DNA from: Edaphobacter dinghuensis
Lineage (GTDB): Bacteria > Acidobacteriota > Terriglobia > Terriglobales > Acidobacteriaceae
DNA: 64,000 nucleotides
Direction of reading: 5' to 3'
Assembly: GCF_014640335.1 (NCBI RefSeq)
Contig: NZ_BMGT01000002.1
Location: 496,001-560,000, forward strand
How positions within the stretch are numbered: the first letter of the stretch is position 1; the number at the start of each line of letters is the position of its first letter. The position numbers were made by a program, and so were the translations under genes. Below the pieces are notes generated by a model. That model did not search any database, was not told the origin of the DNA, and worked only from the letters and a program-made list of their open reading frames with translations. This document shows, piece after piece, positions 24,191 to 32,632 of this stretch.

Positions 24191-24622
24191 ATGAAACACA
24201 TCACTTCAGTCATTGCAAAGGCGCTTTTCACGACCCTGATCGGCGGAGGAATGCTCGCAGCAACCGCCCAGGCGCAGTTTATGAACGGCGCAGAAGCCAC
24301 GATCCCCTTTGAATTCTCGACTCGGAACCAAAATATGGCCGCAGGTAACTATGAGATCGAGCTGCTGCCTGACCAGTTCCTGTTAGCTATTCACAAAGCA
24401 GGAACCGGCCGGAATCTCATCTTTACCGTGCGCCAGGAAGAGAGCCGGACTGCTCCGACGCACGGATACCTAACCTTTCACCGCAATGGCGACCATCTTT
24501 ATCTGTCAGAGATTCACTTCGCGGGCACCCAAACTTACAGTGTTGTGCTCCAGAAACGTCAACTGTCTACTAATGATGTAAAAGTTGCCTTCTCCGCTCC
24601 GGCAGAGGCCGTACGAAGATAG
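24191..24622 (+). CDS. Small secreted protein of unknown function
   Basis: A 143-residue protein with a clear signal peptide (MKHITSVIAKALFTTLIGGGMLAATAQA) and predicted cleavage before QFMNGAEA. The mature part is beta-strand rich (for example IPFEFSTRNQNMAAGNYEIELL and GDHLYLSEIHFAGTQTYSVVLQK) with no recognised domain. The long frame opens at 24107, but GGAGGGCTT sits directly before the ATG at 24191 and that codon starts the signal peptide, so it is chosen. A TTGACA at 24069 could be the -35 of its promoter. Proteins of this type are frequent in Acidobacteriota, from memory. Confidence 0.7.
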   Translation: MKHITSVIAKALFTTLIGGGMLAATAQAQFMNGAEATIPFEFSTRNQNMAAGNYEIELLPDQFLLAIHKAGTGRNLIFTVRQEESRTAPTHGYLTFHRNGDHLYLSEIHFAGTQTYSVVLQKRQLSTNDVKVAFSAPAEAVRR

Positions 24623-24624
24623 TT

Positions 24625-24672
24625 TAGCGTTCAACTATTTAGCAGTTCAACTATCTAATGGCTCAACTATTT
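24625..24672. repeat. Imperfect 16-base tandem repeat, three units
   Basis: Units TAGCGTTCAACTATTT, AGCAGTTCAACTATCT and AATGGCTCAACTATTT stand head to tail and share TCAACTAT at the same offset. They fill the gap between the two convergent genes and run into the last codons of the minus-strand gene. Confidence 0.7.
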
Positions 24673-25617
24673 GACAACGGACTGGAAGAGCGGCGAGCTG
24701 AGCAGACCGGCAAACTCACTATCGGAAGAAGAGTAGTCCACAGTAAGCGTTCCGGAGTTGGAATCGACTGTAGTCCGGTTCAGCGCCGCCTTCTCCATCG
24801 GAGAACCTGACGCTTCCTTCATGAGAACCATGCCCTTCATCAGCGTGGCACAGGTTGCCGCTGTCATCGTGTCCGACATTACGACGGCCATGTCGAACTT
24901 CACCCCGTTGTCGAAGTCCATGGTGTACCGCGAGCTCTTCATCCGGTTGCGGACCGTGTCATAGTCGGTCAACTGCGCGGCGTCACCCAGCACGCTGCGC
25001 ATCATCGTCTGCGTCCCTTTAGCGTCGAGCAGACTCCAGATTGCGCGCTGGTCTACTGAACCCATCTCGTTGACCATGTCGCCATTGGTCAGGAAGTTGG
25101 GAATAATGCCGTCCCGCGCATCAACTGCGTCCTTGACCGCGGACTTGTCGCCAAAGACCATAGTGGTCTGATCCAGGAAGACGACACTCATCCCAGCCGA
25201 ACCCATGGGATAGATGGTGTTGTTGCGGATCACAGTGGTCTTGGCCTTGCTCTTGGCAAAACCCGCCAGAATAGACTGCGTCTGGAACTGGCCCTGGGCG
25301 ATGCCGACGATCCTGGTTCCCTGCCCGCTGGAGTCGCGGAACGATGCAAATGCGAGCACATCCGCGTCCTTGTCCACATTGAGCTTGGCATTCTTCAGCG
25401 CCGACTCCAACCGCTTCAACTCTGGCGGCAACACCCGCTCCTTGAGCGCCATGGCGGCGTTCGAGTTCTGCATAGCGCGATAGTCCACCACGATGATCTG
25501 TTGGACGTCTTTAGGAATCGCCGATTTGGCATCGCTCGATAACTCGGCCGCCTGAGAAAAGGTGGCTGATAGAGCGAGAACGGCAATGGGGAGAAGGTGA
25601 CGGTACAGAATGCGCAA
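24667..25617 (-). CDS. Secreted protein of unknown function
   Basis: A 316-residue protein with a signal peptide (MRILYRHLLPIAVLALSATFSQA). The start is TTG at 25617 with AAGGAG 8 bases upstream. The mature protein opens ELSSDAKSAIPKDVQQIIVVDYRAM and has alternating helical and beta segments such as GTRIVGIAQGQFQTQSILAGF and MSVVFLDQTTMVFGDKSAVKDAVDARDG, giving the look of repeated alpha/beta modules. I do not recognise the family. It is monocistronic and convergent with the small secreted protein gene. Confidence 0.65.
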   Translation of the reverse strand: MRILYRHLLPIAVLALSATFSQAAELSSDAKSAIPKDVQQIIVVDYRAMQNSNAAMALKERVLPPELKRLESALKNAKLNVDKDADVLAFASFRDSSGQGTRIVGIAQGQFQTQSILAGFAKSKAKTTVIRNNTIYPMGSAGMSVVFLDQTTMVFGDKSAVKDAVDARDGIIPNFLTNGDMVNEMGSVDQRAIWSLLDAKGTQTMMRSVLGDAAQLTDYDTVRNRMKSSRYTMDFDNGVKFDMAVVMSDTMTAATCATLMKGMVLMKEASGSPMEKAALNRTTVDSNSGTLTVDYSSSDSEFAGLLSSPLFQSVVK

Positions 25618-25788
25618 TGAAGTAACTCCTTGACCGCGGTCTTTTGCGGCCCAACCTTTCTATTCTTCCGTGAAACACAGCGAGAAGCAAGCAAAAGAGT
25701 CTCCCACTTTGGACGTACCGTTGGAAAGAAGGTTGCGTGAAGTATTCAAAACAGGCATCTTCGCAGTGCCGGAGCCGCAAAAACGACC

Positions 25789-25822
25789 CCGGCACCCATT
25801 TTTATCCGGCACCCATTTTTAT
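25789..25822. repeat. Perfect 17-base tandem duplication beside the metE stop
   Basis: CCGGCACCCATTTTTAT occurs twice without a gap, ending at the base before the metE stop codon (25823-25825). It provides TAAAAATGGG twice on the metE-sense strand just after the stop. Confidence 0.8.
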
Positions 25823-28102
25823 TTAGGTAAGCTCGGCACGTATCTCAACCGCCGCCTGGCAGAGATTGGTAAGCGCCTCAATCGTCTCCGGCCACGCCCG
25901 CGTCTTGAGACCGCAGTCCGGATTAACCCAGAGCTGCTCCGGTCGAAGCACGTCGAGAGCTAGTTGCAGCAGTCCGACCATCTCCTCCTTCGCTGGAACG
26001 CGTGGCGAGTGGATGTCATAGATGCCCGGCCCGATCTCGTTGGGATAGCCATGCCGCTTGAACGCATGCAGCATCTCCATACGCGACCGCGCCGTCTCCA
26101 TTGAGATGACATCCGCGTCCAACGCCGCAATCGAAGGCAGAATGTCCTCGAACTGGCAGTAGCACATGTGCGTATGGATCTGCGTGCCGTCTGTGACGCT
26201 CGACGTGGCCAGCCGAAACGCCTTGACCGACCAGTCAAGATAAGCAGGCCACTCCGACCGCCGCAGCGGAAGCCCCTCGCGCAACGCAGGCTCGTCCACT
26301 TGAATCACGCGAATGCCAGCCGCTTCGAGGTCCTGTACCTCTTCGCGCAAGGCGAGCCCGATCTGCCAGGCAACATCGCGTTCGGGAATGTCGTTGCGAA
26401 CGAACGACCATTGCAGAATGGTGATTGGGCCGGTAAGCATTCCTTTCATCGGCTTTGTGGTGAGCGAGCTGGCATAACTACTCCACTCGACCGTGATCGG
26501 ACGGACACGCGAGACGTCGCCGTAGATGATGGGCGGCTTCACACAGCGCGAGCCGTAGCTCTGCACCCAGCCGTTCGACGTGAAGGTGAAACCGGCGAGA
26601 TGCTCACCGAAGTACTCCACCATGTCGTTGCGCTCGAACTCGCCATGAACGAGAACGTCTAGTCCGATCTGCTCTTGTTCGCGAATGCACTCTTCCGTCT
26701 TCTGCTTCAGAAAGTCGTTATACTCCGCATCCGAGATCGTGCCTTTCTTATGTGCAGCGCGTTGCTTGCGAACCTCTTGCGTCTGCGGAAAAGAGCCGAT
26801 CGTGGTTGTCGGCAGCAGAGGAAGACCAAGCTCCTCCCGCTGCACGGTGACGCGCTGCTGGTATGGAGACTTGCGACGAAAAGCTCCTTCAGACAGAGTG
26901 GCAAGCTGCTCGCGAACGTCCTTGTTAGTGCTGCTATCCGCCGCAAGACGATCTTCGTGGCGACGGCGATTGTCGGCAAAGGCAGTTGCAGCGACTTCAG
27001 GCCCCTGTGCAAGCTGCACAAGCTCTTCCACCTTCTGCTTTGCGAAGCTAAGCCAGCTAAGGACGCGTGGATCGAGCTTGTCTTCATCAGCGGTGTCATA
27101 AGGGACATGCAGCAACGAACAGGACGGCGCAAGCTGCAACCGCTCCGCTCCGATCTTCGCAGTAACCGACGTAACAACGCTCTGCAATGCGTTAAGGTCT
27201 GCAAGCCAGATATTGCGGCCATCGACGCAACCGAGGCTGAGTGTCTGCGTAGGCTGCAATTGCTTGACTACTTCAGCAACCTGCTTCGGCGCTCGCACCG
27301 CATCAATATGCAATCCGGCTGTGCCGAGTGAGCATGCCAGTTCGAGATTGTCGCCAAGCTCACCGAAGTAAGTCGTGAGCATCAGCTTGAGCGGAATGTT
27401 GGCAAGCTCGACGTAGGCAGAGCGAAACGCCGCTGCGTAGCCTTCCGGAAGGTCGGTTACGAGAACAGCCTCATCGATTTGAACCCACTCCGCACCAGCC
27501 GCCGCAAGCTCGCCAAGCACTGTGCGATAAGCCTTAAGCAGTCGAGGCAAAAGATCCAACGGATTGGTGCCATCAACCGCTTTGCCAAGCAGCAATAAGG
27601 TGACTGGGCCAATCAGAACGGGCCTGGTCGCGATACCGAGACTCTTTGCCTCAGCAAACTCCGCCAGCAACTTCGTCGTGTCAGGCGTGAACGCGAGATC
27701 GTCGCTCCATTCTGGAACCAAATAGTGATAGTTCGTATCGAACCACTTGGTCATCTCCATAGCGGTCTGCTCGTTGCTGTTGCGGGCCATCTGAAAGTAG
27801 CGAGTGAGCGTGACTGGGCCAGCACCGAAGCGCGACGGCGTTGCGCCGACGAGCACCAGAGCATCGAGCACCTGATCGTAGAACGAGAAGTCGTTGCTCG
27901 GGATGACATCGAGACCGGCGTCCTTTTGCAGTTGCCAGTTTCGTTGCCGCAAGGTCTTTGCGGTTGCCAGCAGATCGGCCTCGCTCAGGCGTCCGCGCCA
28001 GAACTCTTCAAGCGCGAACTTCAGCTCGCGATGGCGTCCGATACGTGGATATCCCAGATTTGCGGTGACAAGATTTGTAGTGGATTGTGAAGGCGATGAC
28101 AT
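25823..28102 (-). CDS. metE: Cobalamin-independent methionine synthase
   Basis: Transfers the methyl group of 5-methyltetrahydrofolate (polyglutamyl) to homocysteine, without vitamin B12, in the cytoplasm. Both barrel halves are present in one 759-residue chain, the family norm. Zinc ligands can be seen in HTHMCYCQF (His and Cys), the IHSPRVP-preceding Glu region and VNPDCGLKTR (Cys). Substrate motifs are NLGYPRIGRHRELK at the start and IGSFPQTQEVR mid-chain. A cobalamin riboswitch upstream lets B12 shut it off. AGGAGAGG lies 10-17 bases before the ATG. Confidence 0.97.
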   Translation of the reverse strand: MSSPSQSTTNLVTANLGYPRIGRHRELKFALEEFWRGRLSEADLLATAKTLRQRNWQLQKDAGLDVIPSNDFSFYDQVLDALVLVGATPSRFGAGPVTLTRYFQMARNSNEQTAMEMTKWFDTNYHYLVPEWSDDLAFTPDTTKLLAEFAEAKSLGIATRPVLIGPVTLLLLGKAVDGTNPLDLLPRLLKAYRTVLGELAAAGAEWVQIDEAVLVTDLPEGYAAAFRSAYVELANIPLKLMLTTYFGELGDNLELACSLGTAGLHIDAVRAPKQVAEVVKQLQPTQTLSLGCVDGRNIWLADLNALQSVVTSVTAKIGAERLQLAPSCSLLHVPYDTADEDKLDPRVLSWLSFAKQKVEELVQLAQGPEVAATAFADNRRRHEDRLAADSSTNKDVREQLATLSEGAFRRKSPYQQRVTVQREELGLPLLPTTTIGSFPQTQEVRKQRAAHKKGTISDAEYNDFLKQKTEECIREQEQIGLDVLVHGEFERNDMVEYFGEHLAGFTFTSNGWVQSYGSRCVKPPIIYGDVSRVRPITVEWSSYASSLTTKPMKGMLTGPITILQWSFVRNDIPERDVAWQIGLALREEVQDLEAAGIRVIQVDEPALREGLPLRRSEWPAYLDWSVKAFRLATSSVTDGTQIHTHMCYCQFEDILPSIAALDADVISMETARSRMEMLHAFKRHGYPNEIGPGIYDIHSPRVPAKEEMVGLLQLALDVLRPEQLWVNPDCGLKTRAWPETIEALTNLCQAAVEIRAELT

Positions 28103-28227
28103 CTTTGGGTTCCTCTCCTGAAAACGGCGGAACCACCTTATGCGCAGGCATCGTCGCTTCCGCTATAGCGGAGTCAACGGAACATTGGCAACCGATCCAG
28201 ACTCGAGACCGGCGTCCTCAGCGCAGC

Positions 28228-28259
28228 CGCAGTGGGAGACGCAAGCGTCTCTTCCGCGG
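28228..28259 (-). promoter_or_regulatory. Hairpin in the metE leader, probable riboswitch expression platform
   Basis: CCGC...GCGG arms enclose the perfect inner stem GAGACGC/GCGTCTC at 28236-28251. It lies between the B12 box and metE and has no following U-tract, so it is either an alternative partner of the aptamer or a weak attenuator rather than a plain terminator. Confidence 0.5.
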
Positions 28260-28268
28260 TGGTGGCGG

Positions 28269-28433
28269 CAGGCCGGTCTTCGGACTTTGGGCTACCTACT
28301 AAACGCCGCTTCCCATTCTTTTTCAAGAACAGTGCGTGGCCTTGGCCGTGCGTTGTTCGTTCCCATCACCGCTGCGAGTCAGCGCCGGAATCTCACCGGC
28401 TTCCCGTTTAACAAGACCGAGGTCTTGCACCTA
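28269..28433 (-). ncRNA. Cobalamin riboswitch aptamer upstream of metE
   Basis: On the minus strand the leader shows the conserved core of the B12 riboswitch: GGTGC entry, AAACGGGAAGCCGGTGAGA and TTCCGGCGCTGACTCGCAGC (AAGCCGGTG...CCGGCGC at 28383-28402), and the B12 box GCCCAAAGTCCGAAGACCGG at 28273-28295. The peripheral variable arm contains GGCCAAGGCC. Placement before the B12-independent synthase is the textbook logic: with B12 present, the MetH route suffices and metE is turned off. Confidence 0.92.
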
Positions 28434-28451
28434 CACATCTTTCACTTTACA

Positions 28452-29372
28452 TCAGACGGTGGGCCAGGCGAGCGGCTGCTCCAGACGTCGCTCCAGAATC
28501 TTCAGCGCCGGATCGAAGCCCGTGATCTGCTTGACCCAATCAGCACCTTCTTCATAAGCGTCTTCAGGAATAAGGCCGATAAGCTCCGCGTCGTCGATGA
28601 GAACACCATGACGCTGCGCGAGATGCTTGATGGTCGAGTGAATGTGCCGCATGGGAGTGATTTGAAATTCGGTGATATTCATGCTCACCTGCGCGCGGCC
28701 ATTGGCGACGACACCGATGGCCTTCACACCATGCAAGCCACCGTTCGAGGCACGAATGTCGCGGGCGATGGCGCGGGCAGCAGAGATATCGGGTTGGTGC
28801 AGATGCACGTTGTAGGCGATCAGAAAATTACGCGCTCCAACGGCCGAGGCGCCTGCGGTCTCGTGAAGGCTCGGCCCTCCGATATCGGGGCAACGGGACG
28901 AATCGCGGCGCGTCGCTTCGCGGAGTCCTTCGAATTGTCCTTTGCGCACATCTTCCAACTGAACGCGATCCGGACGCGCGGCGGCAGCTCCGTAGAAGTA
29001 AACAGGGACACCATAGGTACGCCAGATCAACAAACCTGCCTGTCGCGCCAGCACAGCGCACTCTGCCATGGAGATGCCGCTGACGGGGATAAACGGAACG
29101 ACGTCGGCAGCGCCGATACGAGGATGAACGCCCTTCTGTCTGGTAAGGTCGATGAGTTCCGCCGCCTTGCCGACTGACTTGACCGCTGCGGCGATCACAG
29201 CCGCCGGTGGCCCGGCGATGGTGACGACCGAACGATTGTGCGCCGTATCGAGCGACCAATCGAGCAGGCTCACGCTCTCAGTCTGCATGGCTGCAACAAT
29301 CTTGCCTACAACTACAGGGTCCGTGCCTTCAGAGAAATTGGGGACACACTCGATGATTGCATCAGGGTTCAT
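28452..29372 (-). CDS. ftcD: Glutamate formimidoyltransferase
   Basis: Moves the formimino group of N-formiminoglutamate (from histidine breakdown) to tetrahydrofolate. Signatures are IECVPNFSEG at the start, DWSLDTAHNRSVVTIAG, GVHPRIGAADVVPFIPV and QVSMNITEFQITPM. At 306 residues it is the transferase domain alone, without the cyclodeaminase domain of the mammalian enzyme. It lies upstream of metE on the same strand and feeds the folate one-carbon pool that MetE draws on. The metE promoter must lie within its 3' end or the 20 bases beyond. Confidence 0.93.
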   Translation of the reverse strand: MNPDAIIECVPNFSEGTDPVVVGKIVAAMQTESVSLLDWSLDTAHNRSVVTIAGPPAAVIAAAVKSVGKAAELIDLTRQKGVHPRIGAADVVPFIPVSGISMAECAVLARQAGLLIWRTYGVPVYFYGAAAARPDRVQLEDVRKGQFEGLREATRRDSSRCPDIGGPSLHETAGASAVGARNFLIAYNVHLHQPDISAARAIARDIRASNGGLHGVKAIGVVANGRAQVSMNITEFQITPMRHIHSTIKHLAQRHGVLIDDAELIGLIPEDAYEEGADWVKQITGFDPALKILERRLEQPLAWPTV

Positions 29373-29381
29373 AGGGCCGTC

Positions 29382-30140
29382 TTACTTCCACCAGGTATAG
29401 CCGATTGTGAATTGGAGGCTTGCGTTCACTCCGGGGTTCTTGTCTCCGAGTGAAGCGGATGAGATATGCACTGCATTGGCGCTGAAATCGATAGACCGGC
29501 GCGGCCGGAAGAAGTAGTGAAAGCCAACGCCTCCCTGCGGCGTGAAGTTCCATACGCTGGCGTCGGTGTTGGGGCCGTCGTTGAAGAGGCTCAAAGGCTG
29601 CCCGCCGAATGCCGGATATTTGTGATTCGTCCAAAGAACTCCCCCCGCACCCTGTATCCAGGGTGAGATGCGCCGCGTGCCGGTAAAGTTCCAGCGCAGG
29701 ATGATGGGGGTGATGGAGACGCCGCTGTAAGTTCCTCCGACTGTGTAAAGAGGCGAGCAGGAAAGGGTAGACGAGGTAGAGGCAGCACTACAGTTGGCGC
29801 GCTGGAACTTCGGCGTGTAGGACTGCCAGAAGGGGAAGACCTCGACGGCGTACTCGAAGTTGCCGCGCAGCGGACCGTGCAGATAATCGTCGGTGAGAAC
29901 TTTTCCAGCGTGAACGCCGGCCATGAGGAACTTGAAGCTATTGCGGTTCTCTGTCAGGCCGACACCGCTTTGGACGAGCACGCCGAACTCTAAGGGGAGC
30001 TTGCCGGAGTTGGCGTGAAACGGGTTTGCATCGCCGGTCGCCGCAGCCTGCGCGAGCGCAGAGTGAACGGGAAGGATAGAAAGTGCAAGGGCCAGCGCCC
30101 CGATCAGTGGTCTTGCGATGCCGAGAAATCCCTTGGTCAC
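29382..30140 (-). CDS. Lipid A 3-O-deacylase (PagL-like acyloxyacyl hydrolase)
   Basis: Outer-membrane beta-barrel enzyme that removes the 3-O-linked acyl chain of lipid A. A signal peptide is visible (IARPLIGALALALSILPVHSALAQ). The family signature lies near the C-terminus: H225 and S227 in AVHISSASLGDKNPGVN, followed by LQFTIGYTWW and a terminal aromatic strand. Length 252 is longer than Pseudomonas PagL (about 170), but barrels with insertions are usual in this broader family. The start is GTG at 30140 with GGAGC about 8 bases ahead. It follows yebC and precedes ftcD on the same strand (9-base gap). Confidence 0.75.
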   Translation of the reverse strand: MTKGFLGIARPLIGALALALSILPVHSALAQAAATGDANPFHANSGKLPLEFGVLVQSGVGLTENRNSFKFLMAGVHAGKVLTDDYLHGPLRGNFEYAVEVFPFWQSYTPKFQRANCSAASTSSTLSCSPLYTVGGTYSGVSITPIILRWNFTGTRRISPWIQGAGGVLWTNHKYPAFGGQPLSLFNDGPNTDASVWNFTPQGGVGFHYFFRPRRSIDFSANAVHISSASLGDKNPGVNASLQFTIGYTWWK

Positions 30141-30174
30141 TATGTCGCTCCGTCTGTTGCCTGTTGCAGAAGAA

Positions 30175-30197
30175 AGGCCGCCGATAAGCGGCGGCCT
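30175..30197 (-). terminator. Terminator behind yebC
   Basis: A 9-base perfect stem (AGGCCGCCG with CGGCGGCCT) and a 5-base loop, followed on the minus strand by TTTCTTCTGC. It lies 24 bases after the yebC stop and ahead of the pagL-like gene, so the two are probably separate transcripts. Confidence 0.75.
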
Positions 30198-30221
30198 GGG
30201 GTGAATCGTTGACCGCTAGAG

Positions 30222-30962
30222 TTAAGCTACTGCTGCTTCGTCCATGTCGAAGTTGGAGTAGACATTTTGCGTGTCGTCCAGGTCTTCGAGCGTCTCCAGA
30301 AGGCGAATCATGGCATTTGCCTGAGAGCCTTCGAGCTTGGTGTAGGTCGAAGCAATCTTGGTGACCTCGGCGTGCTCGGGCGTAATCTTGGCAGCCTTGA
30401 GCGCGTCGGTAACCGCTTCAAAGTCCTTGGGATCACAGAGAATCTCCCAGCTTTCGCCTTCATCGTTCAGATCTTCAGCTCCGGCTTCGAGGACGATCTC
30501 GGTGAGCTTATCCTCGCCGGCTGCGTCCTTGGCGATGCTGATGACGCCTTTTTTCGTAAACATCCAGGCGACCGCACCCTCGGCACCGAGGTTGCCGCCG
30601 TTCTTCGAGAAGGCGTGGCGGATTTCGCTGACGGCGCGGTTCTTGTTGTCGGTGAGGACTTCGACGATCAGGGCCACACCGCCGGGGCCATAGCCCTCGT
30701 AGGTGATCTCCTCGTAGGAGACGCCTTCGAGCTCGCCGGTGCCGCGCTGGATGGCGCGCTTGATGTTGTCGGCGGGCATGTTCTCGGCCTTGGCCGCAGC
30801 GATGGCGGTGCGCAGGCGGGGATTGCCGTCCGGGTCGCCGCCGCCACCGGTTTTGGCGGCGATGGTGATTTCCTTGATGAGACGGGTGAAGATCTTGCCA
30901 CGTTTGGCGTCAAGCGCGCCCTTTTTATGCTTGATTGTGGCCCATTTTGAATGGCCGGACAT
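30222..30962 (-). CDS. yebC: YebC/PmpR family protein
   Basis: Broadly conserved cytoplasmic protein of the YebC/TACO1 family; members have been described as transcription regulators and, more recently, as factors that help ribosomes through difficult stretches. The N-terminus [28 protein letters not shown] is invariant in the family, and [37 protein letters not shown] and [10 protein letters not shown] mark domains 2 and 3. Length 246 is typical. It is unlinked to ruvC here. A 379-base non-coding stretch lies upstream. Confidence 0.95.
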   Translation of the reverse strand: MSGHSKWATIKHKKGALDAKRGKIFTRLIKEITIAAKTGGGGDPDGNPRLRTAIAAAKAENMPADNIKRAIQRGTGELEGVSYEEITYEGYGPGGVALIVEVLTDNKNRAVSEIRHAFSKNGGNLGAEGAVAWMFTKKGVISIAKDAAGEDKLTEIVLEAGAEDLNDEGESWEILCDPKDFEAVTDALKAAKITPEHAEVTKIASTYTKLEGSQANAMIRLLETLEDLDDTQNVYSNFDMDEAAVA

Positions 30963-31341
30963 GTACTACCTCAATCATGGTTTTGTGTGGGGCTGCGAGG
31001 TTCCACGGGCTCTCACGACGTTCGATTTTAGCATGTTGAACGGTGCAAGTTCTGGCGGCCGGGAGATGGGAAGGGTGGACCTGATCGAAGTACCCCCCAC
31101 TCCCCTACTTAAGTATCTAAAGTCTTCATTCCAGGGACTTTAAAATGTAAAGTCTTGATTTGATGATGGTTATCGGTAAATAACTGATTATAAAGGGGAA
31201 ATAAACTTCTCCCTGCTTGAAGCCCTGTTTCCATTATAGCGAGTGGGCTATAACTGCTTTGCAACCACTATCTTGTTTATTTTCTGATTCTTACGCCTTC
31301 CAAGGACTTGACAGATATTTTGTCGGACGTTTTGAGAGCAG
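30963..31341. other. Non-coding AT-rich stretch with direct and inverted AAAGTC repeats
   Basis: The gap between lysA (minus, ending at 31342) and yebC (minus, starting at 30962) shows no gene. It contains AAAGTC at 31119-31124 and 31149-31154, with the inverted GACTTT at 31136-31141, preceded by a C-rich run (TACCCCCCACTCCCC). TTGACA at 31309 faces no plus-strand gene. The yebC promoter must lie within it, but no convincing -35/-10 pair was found. I have a memory of similar C-rich plus AAAGTC motifs in other Terriglobia intergenic regions. Confidence 0.5.
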
Positions 31342-32631
31342 CTAGAGAATTTCAGGTGCCAGAAGGTCGCGCATGGTCTCGCGACGGCGGATGAGCGTGG
31401 TTTTGGCGTTGTCTATTAAGACTTCGGCTGGCCGGGGGCGGCTGTTGTAGTTGCTGGTGAGGCTCATGCCGTAGGCTCCGGCGTCGAGGATCAGGACCAG
31501 GTCGCCCGGCTTTACGGCGGCGAGGACACGGTCGCGGGCGAAGAAGTCTCCCGATTCGCAGACCGGACCTACGATGTCGGCGGTGAGCGATGGAGCTGCG
31601 GTGCGCGGCTGCTTGATGGGGAGTATCTCGTGGTGCGCGTGGTAGAGCGAGGGGCGGATGAGGTCGTTCATGCCGGCGTCGGTGATGACGAAGGTTTTGG
31701 AGCCGTTCTTTTTGACGAAGAGGACGCGGGTGAGCAGCGCTCCGGCCTGGGCCACGATGAAGCGGCCGGGCTCGATGATGAGGTGGGCTGATTCGGTGGC
31801 GAGGCCTTTGCGTAGGGCGGCGGCGTACTTCTGCACCTGTTGGGCTGGGTTGAAGGCGGTGGTGCCGTAGTCGATGCCGAGGCCGCCGCCAGCGTCGATG
31901 TAGCGGATATTGTGGCCGTCGCTTTTGAGGTCGGCGATGAGAGCGGTGACGCGAGCGGTGGCTGCGGCGAAGGGATCGACCTTGCGAATCTGAGAGCCGA
32001 TGTGGACGCTGACTCCGGCGGCGCCGAGCCACTTCGATTTTGCCGCTTTGCGGTAGATCGCGCGGGCGGCCTTGATGTCGATGCCGAACTTGTGCTCACT
32101 GAGGCCGGTGGAGATGTACGGATGGGTGTCGGCGAAGACGTCGGGATTGACGCGGAGGGCGAAGCGGGCGCGGATGCGGAGGGCTTCGGCGCGGGCGGCG
32201 AGCAGGTGCAGCTCGGCTTCGGACTCGACGTTGAAGAGGAGGATGTTGGCCTTGAGGGCGGCGTCGATCTCCCATACCTGCTTGCCTACTCCGGAGAAGA
32301 CGACCCGGGCCAGCGCGGGCTTGTGGGCCTTGCGGACGCGCTCGAGCTCGCCGCCGGAGACGATGTCGAAGCCTGCTCCCTGCTGCGCGAGCAGGCGCAG
32401 GATGGCCAGAGACGAGTTGGCTTTGACTGCGTAGCAGATGGTGTGCGGCTGGGCTTTGAAGGCTTCTTCAAAGAGCTGAAAGCGAGCGGAGATCTGCTGC
32501 GCCGAGTAGACGTAGAGCGGGGTGCCATGATCTTCGGCGAGGGTGGAGAGGTCGGCTCCATCGCAGTGCAAGGTGCGGTTGCGATAGGCGAAGGGGCGAG
32601 GGCTTGGCTGCGAGACGATTTTTCTGGGCAA
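31342..32631 (-). CDS. lysA: Diaminopimelate decarboxylase
   Basis: Final step of lysine synthesis: PLP-dependent decarboxylation of meso-diaminopimelate. The PLP lysine is K70 in CYAVKANSS; other signatures are HIGSQI, GGGLGIDYG, EPGRFIVAQAG and the dimer-donated CESGDFFARDR. Length 429 is typical. The start is TTG at 32631 with AAGAGC upstream, one base after the stop of the PspC-domain gene, so the two are probably co-transcribed. Confidence 0.95.
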   Translation of the reverse strand: MPRKIVSQPSPRPFAYRNRTLHCDGADLSTLAEDHGTPLYVYSAQQISARFQLFEEAFKAQPHTICYAVKANSSLAILRLLAQQGAGFDIVSGGELERVRKAHKPALARVVFSGVGKQVWEIDAALKANILLFNVESEAELHLLAARAEALRIRARFALRVNPDVFADTHPYISTGLSEHKFGIDIKAARAIYRKAAKSKWLGAAGVSVHIGSQIRKVDPFAAATARVTALIADLKSDGHNIRYIDAGGGLGIDYGTTAFNPAQQVQKYAAALRKGLATESAHLIIEPGRFIVAQAGALLTRVLFVKKNGSKTFVITDAGMNDLIRPSLYHAHHEILPIKQPRTAAPSLTADIVGPVCESGDFFARDRVLAAVKPGDLVLILDAGAYGMSLTSNYNSRPRPAEVLIDNAKTTLIRRRETMRDLLAPEIL

Positions 32632-32632
32632 A

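Noticed and set aside
28140-29177. 345-codon plus-strand frame over ftcD and the riboswitch
   Set aside because: Antisense to ftcD and to the cobalamin aptamer, with unusual composition and no ribosome binding site.
31308-31335. TTGACA as a sigma-70 -35 box
   Set aside because: It points towards the end of lysA on the opposite strand; no plus-strand gene and no -10 box at proper spacing.
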